A stretch of DNA of 64,000 bases from Sphingomonas hengshuiensis (lineage in GTDB: Bacteria; Pseudomonadota; Alphaproteobacteria; Sphingomonadales; Sphingomonadaceae), in assembly GCF_000935025.1 (NCBI RefSeq), contig NZ_CP010836.1:310001-374000 (forward strand). Direction: 5' to 3'. The notes beneath the pieces were generated by a model. That model made no database searches, was not told the origin of the DNA, and was given only the letters and a program-made list of their open reading frames with translations. Position 1 is the stretch's first letter; every line of letters begins with the position of its first letter. The translations under genes were made by a program, and so were the position numbers. This document shows positions 41,448 to 48,535 of this stretch, piece after piece.

Positions 41448-42359
41448 ATGCGTTTGGTGACTTATCGCGCGACGATCGAGGCTGAGGCCCGACTGGGTGC
41501 AGTTGTGGGCGACCTGGTGGTGGACATGGAGCGCTATGGCCTGAGCCAGGGCGTGTCGCTGCCCGCACGCATGCTCGATTTCATCGCCATGGGGCCGCAT
41601 GTCGTATTCGCCGTTACCGCGCTGTTCGAGCAAACCGGCGATCGCTGGCCCATCGGCACCACGCTGCCGCTGGTCAATGTCCGCCTGCTCGCGCCGATCC
41701 CGCGCCCGAACAAGAATATCTTCGGCATCGGGCTGAACTATATCGATCATGTCGCCGAATCGGCCAAGGCGCTCGACACCTCGCCCGATCTGCCGCGCCA
41801 GCCGGTGATCTTCTCCAAGCCGCCGACCACCGTCGTCGGCCCCGGCGACCCGATCGTCCACCATGCCGACATCACCGCGCAGCTCGACTGGGAAGTCGAA
41901 CTGGGCGCGATCATCGGGCGCACCGCGCGCCGGGTGTCGCTGAGCGACGCGCTGTCCTATGTCTTTGGGTATACGCTGATGCTCGACATGAGCGCCCGCG
42001 ATTGCCGCCGCGCGGGGCAGTGGATCTATTCTAAGGGCCAGGACAGCTATGCCCCGATGGGGCCGTGCATCGTCACTGCCGACGAACTGCCCGATCCCCA
42101 GACGCTGGACATCTGGCTGACCGTCAACGGCGTCGAGAAGCAGCGTTCGAACACCAGCCACATGCTGTTCAAGGTCAACGAGCTGATCTCCGACATCAGC
42201 CAGGGAATCACGCTGGAGCCCGGCGACATCATCGCCACCGGCACCCCCGAGGGAGTCGGCGCGGGCCGCTCGCCCCAGGAGTGGCTGGTCCCCGGCGACG
42301 TGATCGAATGCGGCCTCGAGCATATCGGCGAGCTCCGGCACGCCGTGATCGCAGGCTGA
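41448..42359 (+). CDS. Fumarylacetoacetate hydrolase-family (fumarylpyruvate/maleylpyruvate) hydrolase
   Basis: 303 residues from ATG 41448. The FAH fold shows IFGIGLNYIDHVAESA, PVIFSKPPTTVVGPGDPIVHH and the metal-binding LDWEVELGAIIGRTARR, with FGYTLMLDMSARDCRR and a late DIIATGTPEGVGAGRSP. In gentisate pathways this enzyme splits fumarylpyruvate to fumarate and pyruvate; some act directly on maleylpyruvate. No maleylpyruvate isomerase is present in the window, so direct hydrolysis is possible. It lies 38 bp after the dioxygenase. Confidence 0.87.
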   Translation: MRLVTYRATIEAEARLGAVVGDLVVDMERYGLSQGVSLPARMLDFIAMGPHVVFAVTALFEQTGDRWPIGTTLPLVNVRLLAPIPRPNKNIFGIGLNYIDHVAESAKALDTSPDLPRQPVIFSKPPTTVVGPGDPIVHHADITAQLDWEVELGAIIGRTARRVSLSDALSYVFGYTLMLDMSARDCRRAGQWIYSKGQDSYAPMGPCIVTADELPDPQTLDIWLTVNGVEKQRSNTSHMLFKVNELISDISQGITLEPGDIIATGTPEGVGAGRSPQEWLVPGDVIECGLEHIGELRHAVIAG

Positions 42360-42454
42360 TCGCGGGAAGCCCGCCGCCATCCGGGTAGCGGCATTGGAGG
42401 GCCAAAGGGCGCCGTGCCGCCGCACGATGCCTTTACCCACCAAGGAGACGCCTG

Positions 42455-43753
42455 ATGGAAGATGGAAGTGAAATGACCCGGCGCGGCGCGATGGCCGCGC
42501 TGGCGGCGGCGGGGCTTATGGCCTCTGGGGGGGCGCGCGCGGCGCTGGCCCCCGGCGCCCAGGCCTATCGCGCGATCCGCTATGCGCGCGCCACACGCTT
42601 TGGCCCGGCGGAAATGATTCGGTTCGAGGAAAAGCTGATCCAGCCCGAACGGGGCGCGATTCCGCCGCAACTGCCATCGCGACTCGAAATATCGAACGGT
42701 CCCCAGGCGCCCAACCGCCAGGATGAAAATTGCCAGCTCCTGTCGGTGTTCACGCCATCGCGCCGGGGCAAGCGTCCGGTGATGGTGTTCCTGCACGGCG
42801 GCGCGTTCCTCACCGGGGGTGGCGAACTGCCCTGGTATGACGGCGATCGCATGGCCGCCGAACAGGATATCGTCGTCGTGCCGGTCAGCCACCGGCTGGG
42901 CGCGTTCGGCTTCTGGCTCGCCCCGGGATCGACGGGGATGTCACCGTCCTACACCGACATGCTCGTCGCGCTCCAATGGATCCGCGAGAACATCGCCCGG
43001 TTCGGCGGCGATCCCGACAACGTCACCATCGCCGGCCAGTCCGCAGGCGCCGGCGCGGCGCGCGGGCTGACCGACTGGGGCCATGGCCAGACGCTGTTCC
43101 GACGCATCATCCCCCAGAGCGGCCCCTCGTTCCGCGTATCGCGCGAGGAGATGGAAGACCATTCGCGCAAGTTCGACGCGCTGCTGGGCCAGGACCCGCA
43201 TACCGCGCCCGTCGCCGCCGTGCTTCAGGCGCAGGCGCAACTGACCAAGCAGCGCGGCGGCGATCCCGGCTGGCGCCCGGTGCGGCCGGACACGATCGCG
43301 CCGTTCAACGTCGACATCCTGTCGGGCTGGGCGCGCGAGGAACCGGCGGCGGGCATGTGGCTGGCACAGGGCAAGAAGCCGGTTCCCGGCACGCCGGTTG
43401 CGCCGCTTCGGCCCAAGGCACTCGAAATGATGGGCAACGCCACGATCGCGCTGGGGATCGAAGCGGCCAAGGCGGGGCGGACGAGCTATCTCTATTCGTT
43501 CGACTGGAATGGGCCGGACACCGGGCTGGGCGATTGCCACTGCATCGACCTGCCCTTCCTGTTCGGCGATCGCGCGGCGTGGCAGAATGCGCCGATGCTG
43601 GCGGGGGTCGACTGGGCTGACCAGGAGCGGCTGGGCCGGTTGATGCGCGCGCAATGGGCCGCCTTCGCGCGGACGGGCAACCCCAATGTGGCGGGCGGCC
43701 CGACCTGGACGCCAGTCACCGCCGACAGCGCGCCGATCACCAGCCTGGCATGA
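42455..43753 (+). CDS. Type-B carboxylesterase, exported
   Basis: 432 residues from ATG 42455 with GGAG upstream. The N-terminus MTRRGAMAALAAAGLMASGG looks like a Tat signal. The alpha/beta hydrolase core has the oxyanion HGGAFLTGGGE, the nucleophile GQSAGAGAARG and the His in GDCHCIDLPFLFGD. At ~400 mature residues it is shorter than typical type-B esterases, with a reduced C-terminal region. Third gene of the dioxygenase operon; it may hydrolyse an aromatic ester such as a salicylate ester in the periplasm. That substrate is inference. Confidence 0.85.
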   Translation: MEDGSEMTRRGAMAALAAAGLMASGGARAALAPGAQAYRAIRYARATRFGPAEMIRFEEKLIQPERGAIPPQLPSRLEISNGPQAPNRQDENCQLLSVFTPSRRGKRPVMVFLHGGAFLTGGGELPWYDGDRMAAEQDIVVVPVSHRLGAFGFWLAPGSTGMSPSYTDMLVALQWIRENIARFGGDPDNVTIAGQSAGAGAARGLTDWGHGQTLFRRIIPQSGPSFRVSREEMEDHSRKFDALLGQDPHTAPVAAVLQAQAQLTKQRGGDPGWRPVRPDTIAPFNVDILSGWAREEPAAGMWLAQGKKPVPGTPVAPLRPKALEMMGNATIALGIEAAKAGRTSYLYSFDWNGPDTGLGDCHCIDLPFLFGDRAAWQNAPMLAGVDWADQERLGRLMRAQWAAFARTGNPNVAGGPTWTPVTADSAPITSLA

Positions 43754-43759
43754 ACGCAC

Positions 43760-43797
43760 GATGCCGCGTTCCCCGATCGATCGGGGAACGCGGCATC
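43760..43797. terminator. Bidirectional terminator: 38-bp perfect palindrome
   Basis: GATGCCGCGTTCCCCGATC (43760-43778) is followed at once by its exact complement to 43797, with no mismatch. It sits seven bases after the carboxylesterase stop and 11 bases before the stop of the convergent MFS gene, so one stem can terminate both transcripts. Confidence 0.85.
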
Positions 43798-43808
43798 ATC
43801 ATGCGACC

Positions 43809-45125
43809 TCAGGAGCGCGCGCGACCGATCTGGCGCGAAAGCAGGATCGCGCAGCCGGTGCACAGGCAGGCGGGCACCGCCGCGCAAAGGAACAGATCGC
43901 CCCCGCCGACCCCTGCCGAAAGCGCCAGCCCGCCCAGGATCGGGCTGATCACCGCGCCGAACCGGCCCAGACCCAACGCCCAGCCGATCCCCGTCGCGCG
44001 GATCGCAGTGGGATAGGCGATGGCGCTGACCGCGGTGAGCACGAGCTGCGCGCCGATGATGCCGAAGCCGACGCCGGTGACGAGCAGCCGGACCACCCCC
44101 GGCCCGCTGCCGAACAGCCCGATCGCCACCAGGCATAGGGTGCCAAAACCGAACGCGGCGACCAGCACCCGGCCCGGCCCGATCCGGTCGAGCAGCCATC
44201 CGCCGATCAGCCCCCCGGCAATCCCGCCGAACTGGAAAAACGCCAGCGTCCGTATCGCGTCGCCGATCGGCCATCCGGCCCCGGTGAAGATCGTCGGCAG
44301 CCAGCTGTTGAGCAGGTACATCACCGCCATGCTGAAAAAGAAGATCGTCCACAGCAGGATCGTCGTGGCGCGACGGCCCTGGCGGAACAGCTCGGCGACG
44401 CTGCTGCGTCCCGCGACGCGGTTCTCCAGGGTGAAGGCGTCGCCGGGCGCGGGGACATAGCCGCGATCGATCCGCGCGAGCATCGCCGCCACTGTCGCGT
44501 CGCGGCCGCCCTTGTCGACCAGGAAGCGCGCCGATTCGGGCAGCCATGCCCATAGCAGCCCCAGGATCGCCAGCGGCACGATGCCGCCGAGCAGGAAAAT
44601 GCCGTGCCAGTCGACCACTGCGATCAGCGGCGGTGCCAACAGGCTGCCCAGCACCCCGCCCAGCGGTACGGCGGCATACATCAGCGTCACCGCGGTGCCG
44701 GCCCGGCGCGCGGGCATATATTCGGTCGTCAGCGCAGTGACATTGGGCAGGCAGCCGCCGATCGCGAATCCGGTGGCAAAGCGCAGCAGCACGAGCTGCC
44801 ACACCGATTGCGCCGCCGCCGTCGCGACCGACAACAGCCCCAGGACCAGAAAGGCCGACAACACCACGCGGCGACGCCCCAGCCGATCGCCCGCCAGGCC
44901 CAGCGCCATCGTGCCGAGCATGATGCCGGCGAACGACGCCGACAGCACCGGCCCGAAAGCCGCAGGTGCCATCCCCCATTGCTGCGCGATGCGCGGCGTG
45001 GCGATCGCCATCGTCTGGATGTCTAGCCCGTCCAGCAAGGCGACGAGCGCGCAGAGCAGGACAACCCGGATCTGGAACGACCCGATCGGCGCGGAATCGA
45101 TCCGCCGCGTGATGTTGATCGTCAT
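43809..45125 (-). CDS. MFS transporter, aromatic acid:H+ symporter type
   Basis: 438 residues with about twelve membrane helices. The first helix ends ALLDGLDIQTMAIATP, the D-G-x-D motif of the aromatic acid:H+ symporter (AAHS) family (PcaK, BenK). The loop 2-3 motif is GLAGDRLGRRRVVL, and helix 4 is LLRFATGFAIGGCLPNVTALTTEYMPARRAGTAV. It should import an aromatic acid, here probably salicylate or gentisate, across the inner membrane. Its ATG overlaps the stop of the amidohydrolase upstream (ATGA), placing it last in the TonB receptor-amidohydrolase-amidohydrolase-MFS operon. Confidence 0.88.
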   Translation of the reverse strand: MTINITRRIDSAPIGSFQIRVVLLCALVALLDGLDIQTMAIATPRIAQQWGMAPAAFGPVLSASFAGIMLGTMALGLAGDRLGRRRVVLSAFLVLGLLSVATAAAQSVWQLVLLRFATGFAIGGCLPNVTALTTEYMPARRAGTAVTLMYAAVPLGGVLGSLLAPPLIAVVDWHGIFLLGGIVPLAILGLLWAWLPESARFLVDKGGRDATVAAMLARIDRGYVPAPGDAFTLENRVAGRSSVAELFRQGRRATTILLWTIFFFSMAVMYLLNSWLPTIFTGAGWPIGDAIRTLAFFQFGGIAGGLIGGWLLDRIGPGRVLVAAFGFGTLCLVAIGLFGSGPGVVRLLVTGVGFGIIGAQLVLTAVSAIAYPTAIRATGIGWALGLGRFGAVISPILGGLALSAGVGGGDLFLCAAVPACLCTGCAILLSRQIGRARS

Positions 45126-46807
45126 TTCACGCCGGGCGCTGCATATACCTGCCGGCCGCCGACATAGGTGGCCAGCGCCTTGGCATCGCGGATCGCGGTA
45201 ACGGGCGCGCCGAGCAGATCGGTGTCGAACACCGCGAAATCCGCCAGCTTGCCCGGCTCGATCGATCCGCGCACCTTCTCGGCCCCGACGAGCTTGGCAT
45301 AGTTGATCGTGAACATCCGAAGCACCTGGGGCCGCGGCATCGCCTCTTCCTTGCCGTATACGCCCGCGCTGATCGTGTCACGGCTGGCGAAATGATACAG
45401 CGCCCAGATCGGGCTCGGCGGGATCACCGGGGCATCGGTTCCCCCCGCGACCAGCAGCCCGGCATCCATATAGGTCTTGGCCGGGGTCGCCTTGTCGGCC
45501 CATTTGCGGCCCCAGAACTGCTCCATCGACGGCGCTGCCAGGTACAGATGGTCCTGAAGCGACATCGCCACGCCGAGGCGCTTGATCCGCTCGATCTGGC
45601 CCTCGTGATACAGGAATGCATGCTCCAGCGACCAGCGCTGGCCCTTGATCGGTGCCACCTTGTCCGCCGCCTCGAACGCCTCCAGCGCTTGTTCGACGCC
45701 TTCGTCGCCCGCGGCATGCACGCCGATGTGCCAGCCCATCTGCTGCAACGCGAGCACGTCCGCGACGGTCTTCTCCGTCGGCACCAGCGCGATGCCGCTA
45801 TAGGTGCCGTTCTTGCCGAAGGGCTCGGCATAGGGATGGTCGAAATGGGCTCCTTCGAACCCGCCATCGACGGCCAGCTTCACGCCGTCGACCCGGACCC
45901 ATTCATCGCCGTCACCCTGCTGGGGTCCGGTTTTCAGCGCCTCCAGCGTGGCGCCCGCAAAGCCTGGGCCCGGTCGCATCAGCGTGTAGCGCAGCGTCAG
46001 TTCGCCCCGATCGCGAAGTTGCTGCGCCATCGTGCGCAGTTCCAGCACCGGGCCCGCCATGAACGCGCCGGGAATGCGCACCGCGGTCGCGCCATAGCTG
46101 TTCATCACCTGCTGGGTGCGGATCACGTCGTCGATCTTCATCGCCGGAGGCCGCGGGATCTTCACGAAGCGCGTCGCGGCATCGACCAGCTCGCCGGTCA
46201 GCTGGCCATCGGGGGTCTTTTCGATCGAGCCCCCCGGCGGCGTCGCCGTCGTCGCGTCCACGCCGAATTTCGCGAGCGCCGCGCTGTTCAGGAACATGCT
46301 GTGCCCACCGCGCAGCACGACGATGGGAACCGTCGTCGATGCGGCATCCAGATCGGCGATGGTCGGCTTGCGGCGCTCAGTCAGCTGGGCCTCGTGCCAA
46401 TCGGCGTTGGTGACAATCACCTGGCCCGGCACCGCGGCATCCGCCGCCTTGCGCAGCGCCGAAACGACCTCGGCCATGGAGCGCACATCCGCCAGCGGCA
46501 CGCCGGGCCCACCGCCGGCGCCGTGGAAATGATCGTCGGTAAGCCCGGGCATGACGAACTTGCCCTTGAGGTCAACGACCTTGGTTTCCGGCCCGACGAG
46601 CTTGCGGATGCGCGCGTTCGATCCTGCCGCGACGATCCTGTCGCTATTGACGGCAAATGCCTGGACAACGTCGTCCTTTTCGTCGGCGGTATAAACCTTG
46701 CCGTTGATAAATACCGTGTCGACCGCCTGTGCAAATGCGGCGGTAGACAGACAGCAGGTTGCGGCAAGTGCAGCGAGGAAGGTCTTCCTGTTCATGGCAA
46801 TACTCAT
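45122..46807 (-). CDS. Amidohydrolase, YtcJ-like (metal-dependent, exported)
   Basis: 561 residues; Met 46795 is an alternative start. Signal peptide KTFLAALAATCCLSTAAFAQ. VDTVFINGKVYTADEKDD and FVMPGLTDDHFHGAGG give the D-x-H-x-H metal motif of Amidohydro_3 proteins. Later ligands are in IGVHAAGDEGVEQALEAFE, WSLEHAFLYH and AGGTDAPVIPPSPIWALYHFASRD. The YtcJ group hydrolyses various amides or cyclic C-N bonds, mostly uncharacterised. Part of the operon from the TonB receptor; a salicylate-amide-type substrate is a guess. Confidence 0.86.
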   Translation of the reverse strand: MSIAMNRKTFLAALAATCCLSTAAFAQAVDTVFINGKVYTADEKDDVVQAFAVNSDRIVAAGSNARIRKLVGPETKVVDLKGKFVMPGLTDDHFHGAGGGPGVPLADVRSMAEVVSALRKAADAAVPGQVIVTNADWHEAQLTERRKPTIADLDAASTTVPIVVLRGGHSMFLNSAALAKFGVDATTATPPGGSIEKTPDGQLTGELVDAATRFVKIPRPPAMKIDDVIRTQQVMNSYGATAVRIPGAFMAGPVLELRTMAQQLRDRGELTLRYTLMRPGPGFAGATLEALKTGPQQGDGDEWVRVDGVKLAVDGGFEGAHFDHPYAEPFGKNGTYSGIALVPTEKTVADVLALQQMGWHIGVHAAGDEGVEQALEAFEAADKVAPIKGQRWSLEHAFLYHEGQIERIKRLGVAMSLQDHLYLAAPSMEQFWGRKWADKATPAKTYMDAGLLVAGGTDAPVIPPSPIWALYHFASRDTISAGVYGKEEAMPRPQVLRMFTINYAKLVGAEKVRGSIEPGKLADFAVFDTDLLGAPVTAIRDAKALATYVGGRQVYAAPGVK

Positions 46808-46819
46808 CGTGAACCGTTT

Positions 46820-48517
46820 CTATTGCTCGAGGGTACCGAATACGGTGCGGCCGCCCATCACGGTCGCCAATATCTTGATGTCCTTGATATTCTCCGCCGG
46901 CACTGCGAGGATGTCGTCCGCCAGCACGACCAGGTCAGCATATTTTCCAGGCTCGATCGAGCCCTTCACCTTCTCTTCGAACGACGTATAGGCGCCGTTT
47001 ATCGTCACGCTCTTGATCGCGTCGCGACGGCTGATGCCCTGGTCAGGGCCAAGCTTCCCGCCCCATTTCGTGTTGCGCGTGACGCTGCCATAGATCTGGT
47101 AGAGCGGGCATGCGTCATAGGCGATCGGGCCGTCCGATCCGTTTGCGAACAAAATGCCGTTCTCCAGCCATTCGCGATACGGCTCGCTCCGGTCGGCCAG
47201 CGGTCGTTCCCACGCCTTCAGGATAAGCTTCCCCAACTGGGCATTGTGCATATATTGCGAGTTGATCACCACGCCGAGCGCCTTGACCCGAGGATAATGG
47301 GTCGGCCCCAGCAGGAACGCATGGTCGATCATCCAGCGCCGGCCGGTGATCGGTTTCTCCGCATTCGCGAATTCAAAGGCATCGAGTGCCTCGTCGATCG
47401 CGGCATCGCCCACGGCATGGGGACGCAACCGCCAGCCATAGCGATTTGCCAGCGCGGCGAACGCCTTGAAATGCTCGGTCGGCACCATCTGGATGCCGTG
47501 ATAGTCCGGCTTTCCCGGATAGCCGTCACGCAGGAACGCGCTCAGTTCGGCCCCGTCGAGCGCGACTTCGCCCAGTTCGTCGGCGCGGAACATGCCGTCG
47601 CCCCATGCCTGCCCCGCCGGACCGAAGGTCTTCAGCGCGGCCTCCACCTTGTCGAGCGGGAGCGCGTGATCGACGCTGTACGAAAAATCGACCCGCAGCG
47701 TCAGCTTACCGGCATCGTATAGCCGGCGGTACAATGCCGCATCCTCGACCGATCCCGAAGGGTCGCCGATGCTGGTCAGGCCGTTCGAATTGGCGAGGCG
47801 GATGACCTTCACCATGCCCTCGAACTGCTGCTCCGGCGTGGGCCGCGCAAATAGCGCCATCACGGGCCGGCTGGCCCGATCCATCAGCAGTCCGGTCGGC
47901 TCGCCCGACGCATCCTTGTAGATTTCGCCGCCTTGCGGATCGGGAGTCTGGGCGGTGATCCCGGCCATCTTCAGCGCAAGGCTGTTGACGATGGCATAAT
48001 GCGGCCCGGCGATCGCGACCGGATTGTTGGGCGCGATCTCGTCCAGGTCATGCCGGTTTGGCAGCCGGCCGTCGGAAAGCTGATATTCCCACCACCCGCG
48101 CGAGCCCGAAATGGCCTCGCCCGGCCGGGCGGTCGCGATCCGCGCGGCAAGCGCCGCCTTTATGTCGGCGATCGAGCGGACGCGGGTAAGGTCCACCTGG
48201 ACGCCGAACGTCTTGCCGGCCAGCATGTGCACATGCGAATCGTTGAAGCCGGGAAGGATCGTCTTCCCCTTCATGTCGATCTTGCGGGTCGCTTCTCCGG
48301 CGGTATCGAGCACCTCGGCGTCGCTCCCGACCTTGACGAACTTGCCGTCCTCGATCGCCACTGCCTGCGCCGTCGAGAAGCCGTCGTCGACGGTCAGGAT
48401 ATGGGCATTGTAGAGAATGACATCGGGCTCCGCGCCGATCGCCGGCAGGGAGGAAGTCCCTGCCAGCAGAGTCGACGCGAAGAGCACCGCACGGATTTTC
48501 AGTCTGACGTTACCCAT
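46820..48517 (-). CDS. Amidohydrolase, YtcJ-like, second paralogue
   Basis: 565 residues from ATG 48517 (AAGGGAC upstream); GTG 48523 is adjacent. Signal peptide AVLFASTLLAGTSSLPAIGA. LYNAHILTVDDGFSTAQAVA and TILPGFNDSHVHMLAGKTFG hold the H-x-H motif; RLRPHAVGDAAIDEALDAFE, WMIDHAFLLGP and LFANGSDGPIAYDACPL provide the other metal sites. It is related to, but clearly different from, the next gene, so the pair may act on two substrates or in sequence. It starts 18 bp after the receptor stop. Confidence 0.86.
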   Translation of the reverse strand: MGNVRLKIRAVLFASTLLAGTSSLPAIGAEPDVILYNAHILTVDDGFSTAQAVAIEDGKFVKVGSDAEVLDTAGEATRKIDMKGKTILPGFNDSHVHMLAGKTFGVQVDLTRVRSIADIKAALAARIATARPGEAISGSRGWWEYQLSDGRLPNRHDLDEIAPNNPVAIAGPHYAIVNSLALKMAGITAQTPDPQGGEIYKDASGEPTGLLMDRASRPVMALFARPTPEQQFEGMVKVIRLANSNGLTSIGDPSGSVEDAALYRRLYDAGKLTLRVDFSYSVDHALPLDKVEAALKTFGPAGQAWGDGMFRADELGEVALDGAELSAFLRDGYPGKPDYHGIQMVPTEHFKAFAALANRYGWRLRPHAVGDAAIDEALDAFEFANAEKPITGRRWMIDHAFLLGPTHYPRVKALGVVINSQYMHNAQLGKLILKAWERPLADRSEPYREWLENGILFANGSDGPIAYDACPLYQIYGSVTRNTKWGGKLGPDQGISRRDAIKSVTINGAYTSFEEKVKGSIEPGKYADLVVLADDILAVPAENIKDIKILATVMGGRTVFGTLEQ

Positions 48518-48535
48518 CGCCACGTCCCTTTCGCG

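Noticed and set aside
45392..47722. A 776-codon open frame on the plus strand
   Set aside because: Antisense to both amidohydrolase genes, which have full motifs and signal peptides; no recognisable domain in the long frame.
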